A stretch of 50,652 bases of DNA from Weimeria sp002480925 (GTDB lineage Bacteria > Bacillota > Clostridia > Lachnospirales > Lachnospiraceae). Positions 41,423 to 49,295 of the stretch are shown here, in pieces. The stretch lies in assembly GCF_052064335.1 (NCBI RefSeq), contig NZ_JBQHVU010000019.1, positions 1 to 50,652 of the forward strand, read 5' to 3'. The translations under genes were made by a program, and so were the position numbers. Below the pieces are notes generated by a model, which saw only the letters and a list, made by a program, of their open reading frames with translations, made no database searches and was not told where the DNA came from. The stretch's first letter is position 1; each line of letters opens with the position of its first letter.

Positions 41423-42153
41423 GAGTCAGGCTTGTGGTAGCCTATGACGGAACGGATTACTGTGGATGGCAGGTTCAGTCAAACGGGATCACGGTTCAGG
41501 AGGAGTTGAACAGGGCGCTTTCTGACCTGTTCGGCAGACAGACAGAGACTATAGGGGCCAGTAGGACTGATTCCGGAGTCCATGCCCTGGGCAATGTAGC
41601 AGTCTTTGATACCGATTCGCGTATGCCGGCAGAAAAAATAGCCTATGCCTTAAACGAGCGCCTTCCAAAGGATATAGTGGTACAGAGCTCAAAGCAGGTG
41701 GCAGATGATTTCCATCCCAGATTTGCAAAGACCAGGAAGGTCTATGAATACCGGATCCTAAACCGGACCTTTCCGGATCCGCTCCTTTCCAGATATTCCT
41801 ACTTTTTTCACAGGAAACTCGATGCAGAGCTAATGGACCGTGAGGCCTCCTGTCTGGTCGGTGAGTATGATTTCACAAGCTTTGCCTCTGTGAAGTCGCA
41901 GACAAACAGCTTCGTAAGGACTATCTATGCCCTGAATGTGAGGCGGTCGGATGACGGTATGATCACTATCCATGTGGAGGGCAACGGCTTCCTCTATAAC
42001 ATGGTCCGGATAATTGCCGGTTCACTCATAATGGTAGGGAGCGGCCAGAGGCAGGAGGGCTTCATAGCAGGGGCCCTTGCCGCAAGGGACAGGGAGGCAG
42101 CAGGCCCGACAGCTCCGCCACAGGGACTTATCCTTGTGCGCATAGACTATTAG
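41419..42153 (+). CDS. truA: tRNA pseudouridine(38-40) synthase TruA
   Basis: 244 residues. It forms pseudouridine at positions 38-40 of the tRNA anticodon arm. The catalytic Asp is in GASRTDSGVHALGNVAVF. The opening MRVRLVVAYDGTDYCGWQ, RKVYEYRILN and FLYNMVRIIAGSLI are typical. It overlaps the AarF stop by ATGA. Confidence 0.96.
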   Translation: MRVRLVVAYDGTDYCGWQVQSNGITVQEELNRALSDLFGRQTETIGASRTDSGVHALGNVAVFDTDSRMPAEKIAYALNERLPKDIVVQSSKQVADDFHPRFAKTRKVYEYRILNRTFPDPLLSRYSYFFHRKLDAELMDREASCLVGEYDFTSFASVKSQTNSFVRTIYALNVRRSDDGMITIHVEGNGFLYNMVRIIAGSLIMVGSGQRQEGFIAGALAARDREAAGPTAPPQGLILVRIDY

Positions 42154-42165
42154 ATTGGAGAAATG

Positions 42166-42570
42166 ATGAGACAGGACAAGTACGGGATCAATGTGAAGAA
42201 ATGGTGCAGGGAGCATGAAAAGCAGGTAGAGGGATTCCTCTCAGGCGATCACACGGCAGAGGAGACGAAGAGAGAGCTTTCCTATCATCTGAGGAAGCTG
42301 CATTTCCTTGCGCATGAGAGGTTTATCCATCTAATCGTGGTATTTTTTACTATAGTGATCACTCTCTGTGCGCTTATGGTCATGCTCTTTCTTCCGGAGA
42401 CCTTTCTGGCCTCAGCACCAATATTTCTGGGATTTCTGATCCTTCTGGCCTTTTACCTGGCACATTATTTTTTCCTTGAGAATACAGTTCAGCACTGGTA
42501 CAGGCTTTATGAGGAGCTTTTGAGAAAGATACCTGAGTATTGTGATGTTATTATGAATGTCAACTCGTAA
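42166..42570 (+). CDS. Small membrane protein of unknown function
   Basis: 134 residues from ATG 42166 (GGAG 5 nt upstream; ATG 42163 is too close). A soluble basic first 50 residues, two adjacent membrane helices (LIVVFFTIVITLCALMVMLF; FLGFLILLAFYLAHYFFL), then a short tail. I do not recognise the family. It ends the operon that starts with the DUF1805 gene; its final codons are followed by an AT-rich gap and no clear terminator before the ncRNA promoter. Confidence 0.75.
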   Translation: MRQDKYGINVKKWCREHEKQVEGFLSGDHTAEETKRELSYHLRKLHFLAHERFIHLIVVFFTIVITLCALMVMLFLPETFLASAPIFLGFLILLAFYLAHYFFLENTVQHWYRLYEELLRKIPEYCDVIMNVNS

Positions 42571-42638
42571 TATTGCACAAAAATAGCTGACAATATTTGT
42601 AAAACGTGACGGTTCTTGTAAAAATCAGACAAAACCCC

Positions 42639-42667
42639 TTGACAATGATCGCAAGTGGTATTAGAAT
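42639..42667 (+). promoter_or_regulatory. Consensus promoter of an ORF-less transcript
   Basis: TTGACA (42639-42644), an exact 17-bp spacer, TAGAAT (42662-42667). One of the best promoters in the window, yet no ORF of usable size follows on this strand before the terminator at 42998. Confidence 0.85.
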
Positions 42668-42673
42668 ACAGTC

Positions 42674-43025
42674 ATAGAGAAACAAAGGAAGCTTCCAATA
42701 AACCATAGATTAGTGAAGGCGGTGAGCAGGAAACTTTAGCCGAGATGAAACTTACAGACATTATTTTTACAAACACTAAGTCGTCCCTCACCAGAGATGC
42801 ATAGCAGACCATCCTGATACAGTGAGAAGGAATCCGAGCAGAGTGAAGGTCGGACAAGCGGATGCGATCTACATACATCCGAGGAGAGACGGATTAGTCA
42901 CAGACTCGTAAACCCAATTGAATATGTTTTCTAGAAAGATAACAGATCTGTTGGATATATAGGGAGAAACGAATACAATACATCACTGATGACCAGAAGC
43001 CGCCCACGCAAGTGGACGGCTTTTT
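42674..43025 (+). ncRNA. Candidate structured non-coding RNA, about 350 nt
   Basis: The stretch between a perfect promoter (42639-42667) and a terminator (42998-43025) has no ORF with an RBS. Pairings that can be seen: a 5' GTCAT (42671-42675) with a 3' ATGAC (42989-42993), GGTGAG (42721-42726) with CTCACC (42787-42792), palindrome GGAAGCTTCC (42687-42696), ATCCG...CGGAT pairs around 42831-42861 and 42877-42894. The neighbouring panD is on the opposite strand, so it is not a leader for it. It does not look like tmRNA, 6S RNA or SRP RNA to me. Family unknown. Confidence 0.6.
42998..43025 (+). terminator. Terminator of the candidate ncRNA
   Basis: AGCCG, C, CCAC, loop GCAA, GTGG, A, CGGCT, then TTTT. 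One C-A mismatch in the stem. The T run is on the plus strand only, so it serves the ncRNA rather than panD. Confidence 0.85.
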
Positions 43026-43030
43026 GTGAC

Positions 43031-43414
43031 TTATACAAGCTTACCGTGCTTCTCGTATCTTCTGACTTCTGTTGCAGTATTTGTCTCATCGACTAAGACT
43101 ACAACAGGCTTTTCTATTTCCTCATGGTCTATATCAGCATTTGCATAGCACATGATTATCACATGGTCGCCTACCGAGGCCTTCCTTGCGGCGGCACCGT
43201 TCAGGCAGATGATACCGCTGCCGGCCTCGCCGGCTATCACATAGGTGGAGAAACGTTCGCCGTTTTCCACATCAGCGATCTCGACCTTCTCATATTCCCT
43301 GATATGAGCGGCTTCCATAAGCTCCTCGTCTATAGTGATGCTTCCTACATAGTTGAGCTCCGCCTGAGTCACTATGGCACGGTGGATCTTGGATTTTAGG
43401 ATAGTAATCTGCAT
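43031..43414 (-). CDS. panD: Aspartate 1-decarboxylase
   Basis: 127 residues. It decarboxylates aspartate to beta-alanine for pantothenate. The self-cleavage site is Gly24-Ser25 in NYVGSITID; Ser25 becomes the pyruvoyl cofactor. Last gene of the minus-strand pan operon, 4 nt after panC. Confidence 0.96.
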   Translation of the reverse strand: MQITILKSKIHRAIVTQAELNYVGSITIDEELMEAAHIREYEKVEIADVENGERFSTYVIAGEAGSGIICLNGAAARKASVGDHVIIMCYANADIDHEEIEKPVVVLVDETNTATEVRRYEKHGKLV

Positions 43415-43418
43415 TTTA

Positions 43419-44264
43419 TCACCTCACAATGATATTGTCGATAAGACGTACCTTGCCTATATAGACAGCAATGGCAATGAGAGTCTCTTCTCCGTCAAGA
43501 GTCTTTTTAGGCTTTAGTCTGGTGAAATCGACTGCGCTTACATAGTCTATCCTGGCCAGAGGCTCTGTCTTTATTTTTTCTGTGATAAGGGCTGTGATCT
43601 TATCCAGATCCTTTTCTCCAGAATCTATCATGGCTCTTGCGTCGCGAAGAGAGGCAGAAAGGATGACAGCAGCTTTTCTTTCCTCAGGAGAAAGATAGGT
43701 GTTTCTTGAACTCTTTGCCAGACCGTCCTCCTCGCGGATGATAGGGCAGCCGATTATCTCGATGTTGTAGTTTAAGTCATGGACCATACGCTTTACGACA
43801 GCCAACTGCTGGGCATCCTTCTGTCCGAAGTAGGCTCTGTCGGCCTCTGCTATATGGAAAAGCTTGGTCACTACAGTGCAGACTCCATCAAAGTGTACAG
43901 GACGGACAGCCCCGCAGAGCCCCTCTGTAAGAGTGTCCACATGGACCTTAGTGAAGTGGCTCTCTCCGTACATCTCCTCAGGAGTCGGATGGAAGATAAG
44001 GTCAGCTCCGATCGATTCACAGAGCCTCTTGTCAGCCTCAAAATCACGAGGATAGCTATCAAGGTCCTCGTTAGGACCGAACTGGGTAGGGTTTACGAAG
44101 TCAGAAACGATCACGCGGTCGTTTTCCTCCCTTGCTCTCTTTATCAGAGAGGCGTGTCCCTCGTGCAGATAGCCCATAGTAGGCACGAGACCTATGGACT
44201 CACCATTTTTCTTCCATTCATTTACATATTTTTTTACATCAGCAATTGTAAGAGCAATGATCAT
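43419..44264 (-). CDS. panC: Pantothenate synthetase
   Basis: 281 residues. It joins pantoate and beta-alanine with ATP. The nucleotidyl-transfer motif is VPTMGYLHEGHASLIKRA (HxGH), with FVNPTQFGPNEDLDSYPRD and the KSSRNTYLSPEER segment corresponding to KMSKS. It overlaps panB by ATGA. Confidence 0.97.
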   Translation of the reverse strand: MIIALTIADVKKYVNEWKKNGESIGLVPTMGYLHEGHASLIKRAREENDRVIVSDFVNPTQFGPNEDLDSYPRDFEADKRLCESIGADLIFHPTPEEMYGESHFTKVHVDTLTEGLCGAVRPVHFDGVCTVVTKLFHIAEADRAYFGQKDAQQLAVVKRMVHDLNYNIEIIGCPIIREEDGLAKSSRNTYLSPEERKAAVILSASLRDARAMIDSGEKDLDKITALITEKIKTEPLARIDYVSAVDFTRLKPKKTLDGEETLIAIAVYIGKVRLIDNIIVR

Positions 44265-45103
44265 TTCTTTAATTCCTCCATTACTTCATCAGATATCTTA
44301 AAGGTATGTTCGCCAGTCACCGGGAAGGAGCGCTTCTTTACCTGATCGGAATATTCATTAAAGGCATCCTTCATTTCGCGTCCTATATGGGCAAAATGCT
44401 TTACAAATTTCGGAGCCAGGCCGTCATACATATCGAGCATATCCTGATAGACAAGAATCTGCCCGTCACAGCCCGCTCCGGCTCCTATTCCTATAGTAGG
44501 TATAGCTATCTCCTCTGTGATCAGGGATGCCAGCTTTTCAGGTACGCATTCAAGCGTCAGCATAAAGGCGCCGGCCTGCTCGATCTTTTTTGCATCATCG
44601 ATTAGCTCTCTGGCACGGGAGACATTCCTGCCCTGGACCTTGAAGCCGCCGAAGGCGTTTACTGACTGGGGTGTGAGCCCTATATGGGCGACTACAGGGA
44701 TCTGGGCGTCTACAATGGCTCTTATCCTGGAACAGTATTTGGCGCCGCCCTCGAGCTTTACGGCATTTGCATGGCCCTCCTTTATCAGGCGGCCGGCGTT
44801 TTCTACGGCCTGCTGGTCAGAGATGTGATATGACATGAAGGGCATATCGGCTACTAGAAAGGTATTCTTAAGCCCTCTTGAGACACAGGCACTGTGATGT
44901 ATCATATCCTCCATAGTGACAGGAAGGGTATCCTCGTAGCCCATCATCGTCATTCCCAGAGAGTCGCCAACCAGCACCGCATCGATAGCTGACTGCTCGA
45001 TAAGCCTTGCGGTCGTGAAATCATAGCAGGTAAGCATTGCGATCTTATCGCCATCTGTCTTCATTTTCTGAAGAGTAGTTACTGTCTGTTTTTTTAATGC
45101 CAT
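44261..45103 (-). CDS. panB: 3-methyl-2-oxobutanoate hydroxymethyltransferase
   Basis: 280 residues. It makes ketopantoate from 2-oxoisovalerate and methylene-tetrahydrofolate. Seen are KIAMLTCYDFTTARLIEQ, VLVGDSLGMTMMGYEDTLPV (Mg2+ site), AVKLEGG and the catalytic-side ECVPEKLA. Its start overlaps the end of the upstream reductase gene by 10 nt. Confidence 0.97.
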   Translation of the reverse strand: MALKKQTVTTLQKMKTDGDKIAMLTCYDFTTARLIEQSAIDAVLVGDSLGMTMMGYEDTLPVTMEDMIHHSACVSRGLKNTFLVADMPFMSYHISDQQAVENAGRLIKEGHANAVKLEGGAKYCSRIRAIVDAQIPVVAHIGLTPQSVNAFGGFKVQGRNVSRARELIDDAKKIEQAGAFMLTLECVPEKLASLITEEIAIPTIGIGAGAGCDGQILVYQDMLDMYDGLAPKFVKHFAHIGREMKDAFNEYSDQVKKRSFPVTGEHTFKISDEVMEELKK

Positions 45104-45930
45104 AATGATTCCTCCAGATCATCATACCTTCTCGAAGGATTTTTCTCTTCTGCCAGCCTGATAAGCTTTTCTGATAAGAGCCGGTAAAGCTGTCTGTCAG
45201 ACGGGTCAGAAAGACAGGACAGGTGCTTACCCACCGTATCCTTATCTGCCCTCTCTACAGGACCTGTAAGGGCTGCTACGGGCCCCTTTTCTGCCACAGA
45301 GCTGGCATTGGATATAAAGATGGGAGTAAGTATCTTCCTGGCATCCTCTGCCCCAAAGCCGGCCTGAGAGAGCAGGTCAGTCGCCCAGGAAAAAAGAGCG
45401 ACCACGAAATTGCTTGATACAGCGCAGGCCAGGTGGTAGATAGCCTTATCCTTACTTGCTATAGGAAGGACATTAAGTCCTGCCTCCCTGAAAAATAAAG
45501 CTGCTCCATCAGGAGCTCCTTCGATAGTGAAAATAGTGGATGAAAAATCTCCGGCGGCCTTATATGGATCTGATATGGCCATTGCCGGATGAAGAGAGAA
45601 ACCGCACGCACCGCACAGATCAGGGAAAACAGAGGAGGAGTATGCACCGCTCGTATGAATGATCCACTTACTGGTAAGATCATCTGCCGATGCGGCAAGC
45701 TCCCCTGCGACATCCCTGATAGAAGCGTCCGGAACCGTTAAAAAAAGGATATCGCTGTGACTGGCGATATCCATGTAATCATTAAAAACTGATGCGCCGG
45801 CTGCTCTTGCCGACAAAGCTGCATGATCCCTGCTGTGACTCAGATAACCCGATATGGGGTAGCCCCTTTCGTGGAAATAGATTCCAAGGGCTGTGCCTAC
45901 CTTTCCGGCACCTATAAAGCCAATCCTCAT
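45094..45930 (-). CDS. panG: Rossmann/DUF2520 reductase, probable PanG-type ketopantoate reductase
   Basis: 278 residues. N-terminal dinucleotide fold MRIGFIGAGKVGTALGIYF, a middle with HPAMAISDPYKAAGDF, then an all-helical DUF2520-type domain. It is the first gene of a panB-panC-panD operon that lacks panE. PanG, an alternative ketopantoate reductase reported in Francisella and in Firmicutes, belongs to this type; I assign the role mainly from operon context and the fold. RBS GGAGGTGATGG precedes its ATG at 45930. The symbol is provisional. Confidence 0.75.
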   Translation of the reverse strand: MRIGFIGAGKVGTALGIYFHERGYPISGYLSHSRDHAALSARAAGASVFNDYMDIASHSDILFLTVPDASIRDVAGELAASADDLTSKWIIHTSGAYSSSVFPDLCGACGFSLHPAMAISDPYKAAGDFSSTIFTIEGAPDGAALFFREAGLNVLPIASKDKAIYHLACAVSSNFVVALFSWATDLLSQAGFGAEDARKILTPIFISNASSVAEKGPVAALTGPVERADKDTVGKHLSCLSDPSDRQLYRLLSEKLIRLAEEKNPSRRYDDLEESLWH

Positions 45931-46077
45931 TCCATCACCTCCATTATGCTTGCTGCTTACATAAAGTCAACTGCGAGAAGCGATCCCGGAATGCAAATCC
46001 CATGCTGGTACAGTTTCTTTCGAATACCATCCGAATGATAGGGTAGCGCATTTGAATGGATTTGTAAAGGGTTAATT

Positions 46078-46105
46078 TTTACCCTGGGACAGGATATGCT
46101 ATAAT
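46078..46105 (+). promoter_or_regulatory. Promoter of the aldo/keto reductase gene
   Basis: TTTACC (46078-46083), a 16-bp spacer, TATAAT (46100-46105). A GGGT...ACCC inverted pair around 46069-46084 overlaps the -35. The rest of the 215-bp divergent gap to the pan operon shows no gene. Confidence 0.7.
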
Positions 46106-46145
46106 CATAAATAAAAGTATTTTTGAGCAAAAAAAGGAGCTTACT

Positions 46146-46967
46146 ATGATAAATATGCCTGAGGTGGGACTTGGCACCACCGTTTTCTGGAACAGGAATG
46201 AGGATGCTGAAGAGGCAATGGGGCGTGCTATAAATGAGGGCCTTGTGAGCCTTATTGACACGGCCGAGATGTACGGGACGGGCAGGAGCGAGGAGGCTCT
46301 GGGACGGGTGCTTTCCCGGTGCAGAAGAGAGGATATCTATCTGGTGGATAAGATCCTGCCGGATAATGCGACAAAAGAGGGCTTTGGCAGAAGTCTTAAG
46401 AGGTCTCTTATGCGGCTTGGAACCGACTATATAGACCTCTATCTGCTGCACTGGCGAGAGAAGGCTGATCTGGCCTTCGTCGCTGACGCTATGAATGATG
46501 CGGTAAAGGAGGGCCTTATCCTGCACTGGGGAGTTTCGAATTTCGATGTGTCCGATATGGAGGATCTGTTTGCTGTAGAGCATGGAAGTGACTGCTGTGT
46601 AGATCAGGTCCTCTACAATATCTGTCATCGCGGGATAGAGTACGACCTTCTTCCCTGGCTTAAGGAGCATGATGTACGCCCTATGTCGTATTCCACTCTT
46701 GGGTCTGCATCCACCGGCGATCTGAAAAGATGCGAATGCAATGAGCACATAAGGAGGATAGGAGAGGAGATGGGCCTTAGTCCGGCTGCCATAATGCTGG
46801 CCTTTGATCTGAGGACTCACGATCTGACTGCCCTTTTCTCAAGCTCCACCTACCAGCATATAGTATCTGACCTTAAGGGCCTTTATGCAGACTTAGATCC
46901 CTATATGGCAGAGCTTGACAAGAGCTTTCCTGCACCTTGTGGAAAAGTCCCTCTTGAGAAGATATAG
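46146..46967 (+). CDS. Aldo/keto reductase
   Basis: 273 residues, TIM-barrel NADPH-dependent oxidoreductase. The catalytic tetrad can be seen: Asp and Tyr in IDTAEMYGTGRSEEALG, Lys in DIYLVDKILP, His in YLLHWRE. The C-terminal cofactor loop is short, ending in LDKSFPAPCGKVPLEKI. Substrate unknown. RBS AAGGAG lies before ATG 46146. Confidence 0.93.
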   Translation: MINMPEVGLGTTVFWNRNEDAEEAMGRAINEGLVSLIDTAEMYGTGRSEEALGRVLSRCRREDIYLVDKILPDNATKEGFGRSLKRSLMRLGTDYIDLYLLHWREKADLAFVADAMNDAVKEGLILHWGVSNFDVSDMEDLFAVEHGSDCCVDQVLYNICHRGIEYDLLPWLKEHDVRPMSYSTLGSASTGDLKRCECNEHIRRIGEEMGLSPAAIMLAFDLRTHDLTALFSSSTYQHIVSDLKGLYADLDPYMAELDKSFPAPCGKVPLEKI

Positions 46968-47371
46968 ATGATAGGGGCGGTTGCAGAGCTTTCTCATTCT
47001 CTCGTATTTTTCCAGATTGGGGCTGGATGGATCTGTAACTGCAAGCTGTCTGGTCTGATCCTCAAAGCGTAATCGGATATCGCCCATAAGGTCTTCTATA
47101 AATGTCTCACTATTATTAGCAAATTTCCTTTATCTGATCTACAGGGATCAAAAAAAGCAGTAACCCTACCAGTGTATGTATCATGCCGGGCTTTGGATCC
47201 ATAGGCCTTATTCGAGAAATCGAGACATTTGTTATCGAGTTTAACGGGATAAAAAATCTCGCCCTCTCATAACACCGTTTTCTATTATAAACGGGTTTGT
47301 AATAACCTGTCGGGGCCTTTTTGATTTTTTGATCGGAATATTATCAACACTGCTCATGACATACATCTTAT
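46968..47371. other. Intergenic stretch with a possible minus-strand gene remnant
   Basis: No intact gene. A minus-strand open segment (about 47108 down to 46960) could encode GDIRLRFEDQTRQLAVTDPS and EKYERMRKLCNRPYHLYLL, but has no RBS and runs into the aldo/keto reductase 3' end. A small CCGTTT...AAACGG hairpin lies near 47277-47295. I cannot assign a function. Confidence 0.35.
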
Positions 47372-47407
47372 AAAAAGGCGAGAGCCCACTATAGTGGACC
47401 CTCGCCT
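47372..47407 (-). terminator. Flagellin terminator
   Basis: Read on the minus strand: AGGCGAGGGTCCACTATAGT followed by GGGCTCTCGCCT and TTTTTATA. A long stem with small mismatches, ending in a T run. Confidence 0.9.
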
Positions 47408-47454
47408 GTGAAATTCGATTTCTCATATGAAGACTCAGGTCTTCATAATTGATG

Positions 47455-49005
47455 TTACTGAAGGAGAGAAAGCACTCCCTGGTTACTCTGGTTAGCCTGA
47501 GCCAGCATTGACTGTCCTGCCTGAGCAAGGATATTATTCTTGGAGTACTGAACCATCTCCTTGGCCATATCTGTATCACGGATACGTGACTCAGCTGACT
47601 GGGTGTTCTCAGATACGTTGTCAAGGTTTGCGATAGTGTGCTCGAGACGGTTCTGAACAGCACCGAGATTAGCACGCTGGGTAGAGACTTTGTCGATAGC
47701 GGACTGAACCTTATCCATAGCGGATTCAGCACCATCGTGGGTGGTGACATCAAGACCACCGACGGATCCAACAGGACCTGAGACAAGCTCACTTGCAGAT
47801 GCGATCTTTCCGGCAGTTGTACCATCAATTGTTATTTTATCGCCAGCTTTACCCACTAATGGTGTCGTGGAGTCTTTTGTTTTGATATCGACAGATGCGC
47901 TTGAGTTTGCCGATGTCGCACCGTCGGCTGCGATTTTCCCGTCGGTGCCTATCTCGTACCACCCGGCTGTTGTGGCTTTGTTGGTAACGCCCGTTGCGAA
48001 ATCTGCGGTTTTTATTGTTTCTGCGTCGTAGTAGACATATGATTTGCCTGTTGCGAGGGCAGCGCCGGTTCCATCGTAGAGCATGTCACCGTACTTCGCT
48101 GAGATCTCATCTGTGCTTAGACTGTTCGGGTGTGTTGCTGGTTTAGAGTGGTTTTCTGCGGATGTTACTTTTTTATCTGCGCCAAGTGAGATCTTATCAC
48201 CATTCTTAGCGTTTTTAAAACCTTCATTTTTCTTTTGCGGGTCTGTTAGAGTCAGAGCTTGACCTTTAGCGATTTTACCATCTGCATCTACCTCATACCA
48301 ACCAGCACCGGCATCAACTGCAAGAGCGGTATCAGATTTCCCATCGCCGTCTGTGTCTCTTTCAGATGTAGTAGGTGTGTGGTCGAAGTACATGTATGTC
48401 GTGCTGGCAGTTCCGTTAGTTAGTGCTAACGCACCATACTGTTTCTGCACTTCGTCGGTTGTCAGTGACACTGTAGCTGTTGTAGCCGAGCCGTCTGACA
48501 GTCCCAGTCCCTTTGCGCTCATCTCGCCGATATTCAGCTCTATAGTCTGTCCTGAGAGTGAGCCTACCTGCAGGTTCTTCTTAGAGAACGAGCCATCGAG
48601 CAGGTTCATCGTGTTGAACTGTGTAGTAGATGATACACGGTCGATCTCTGAGGTGAGCTGGTCTACCTCGAGCTGGATCTGCTTCCTGTCCTGTGTGGTA
48701 TTAGTATCGTTAGCAGCCTGTGTGGAAAGCTCATTCATTCTCTGAAGCATTGAATGTACTTCATTAAGGGCACCCTCGGCTGTCTGTACTACTGAGATAC
48801 CATCCTGAGCATTGGTTGAAGCTCTGTCAAGTCCGCGGACCTGGGATCTCATCTTCTCGGAAATAGCAAGTCCTGCTGCATCGTCAGCTGCTCTGTTGAT
48901 CTTGTATCCGGAAGAAAGCTTCTCTGTGCTCTTGGCCTGAGCTCCTGTTGTGATGCCGAGCATCCTGTTGGCATTGGCTGCCTGCATGTTGTGCTGTACT
49001 ACCAT
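47455..49005 (-). CDS. fliC: Flagellin with a modular central insert
   Basis: 516 residues from the ATG at 49005 (GGAGG 9 nt upstream); the longer frame to 49131 is rejected. The N-terminal D0/D1 helices (VQHNMQAANANRMLGITTGA; KLSSGYKINRAADDAAGLAI; VQTAEGALNEVHSMLQRMNE) and C-terminal D1/D0 (RANLGAVQNRLEHTIANLDN; ESRIRDTDMAKEMVQYSKNN, ILAQAGQSMLAQANQ) are normal. Between them, about residues 190-425, is an insert of two related modules: each has an LTTDEVQKQYG / LSTDEISAKYG start, a TYMYFD / SYVYYD strand, a GWYEVDADGKIA / GWYEIGTDGKIA strand, and a GDKISLGADKKVTSA / GDKITIDGTTAGKIASA end. The first holds a DTDGDGKSD loop typical of calcium binding. The insert is the surface-exposed part. Confidence 0.93.
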   Translation of the reverse strand: MVVQHNMQAANANRMLGITTGAQAKSTEKLSSGYKINRAADDAAGLAISEKMRSQVRGLDRASTNAQDGISVVQTAEGALNEVHSMLQRMNELSTQAANDTNTTQDRKQIQLEVDQLTSEIDRVSSTTQFNTMNLLDGSFSKKNLQVGSLSGQTIELNIGEMSAKGLGLSDGSATTATVSLTTDEVQKQYGALALTNGTASTTYMYFDHTPTTSERDTDGDGKSDTALAVDAGAGWYEVDADGKIAKGQALTLTDPQKKNEGFKNAKNGDKISLGADKKVTSAENHSKPATHPNSLSTDEISAKYGDMLYDGTGAALATGKSYVYYDAETIKTADFATGVTNKATTAGWYEIGTDGKIAADGATSANSSASVDIKTKDSTTPLVGKAGDKITIDGTTAGKIASASELVSGPVGSVGGLDVTTHDGAESAMDKVQSAIDKVSTQRANLGAVQNRLEHTIANLDNVSENTQSAESRIRDTDMAKEMVQYSKNNILAQAGQSMLAQANQSNQGVLSLLQ

Positions 49006-49100
49006 AATAATTACCTCCATGTAATCTCTGGCTGCCGTGTCCTTTAGAACCATCCGGCAAGCCTTAGTGTGAAGCGGGAATCCCTTTCCCGCAGTTCCTG
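49006..49100 (-). promoter_or_regulatory. Flagellin leader with repeated GGA motifs and a hairpin
   Basis: The minus-strand leader has a GCGGGAA-TCCCT-TTCCCGC hairpin region (49074-49092) and several GGA triplets (AGGAAC, AGGGATT, CCGGATGG, AAGGACACGG), the last one in the ribosome site ATGGAGG. This spacing resembles a CsrA-controlled flagellin leader. No sigma-28 type promoter is evident. Confidence 0.4.
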
Positions 49101-49233
49101 TATGAATCCGCCTCCCGATGTCGTAGTGCACATGGACGGGGCAGGAGAGGATTCTATGTATGTGGAGTGCAACTTTCTGGTATGAAATAGTGCATTGAAA
49201 AGATAAAAAGATATAGTAATTTCTCTATCCGGC

Positions 49234-49242
49234 TGATATAAT
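49234..49242 (+). promoter_or_regulatory. Extended -10 promoter of the Rpn gene
   Basis: TGATATAAT; no clear -35. The leader is about 48 nt to ATG 49296, which has AGGAGGAG upstream. Confidence 0.6.
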
Positions 49243-49295
49243 AGAGACAGAAAGTAACTGTCACAAAAGCAAACAGTTTTTTACAGGAGGAGAAT

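Noticed and set aside
42674..43025. tmRNA
   Set aside because: No tRNA-like acceptor stem ending for CCA, no tag-peptide frame; size alone is similar.
42571..43030. Riboswitch or leader of the pan genes
   Set aside because: panD ends here on the opposite strand; promoter and T run show transcription toward panD's 3' end.
49006..49131. Longer flagellin start
   Set aside because: Flagellins begin with the MVVQHN-type sequence, and a strong RBS precedes the ATG at 49005.
49100..49260. Sigma-28 promoter for flagellin
   Set aside because: No TAAA-N15-GCCGATAA match was found on the minus strand; the closest, GCCGGATA, lacks a -35 partner.
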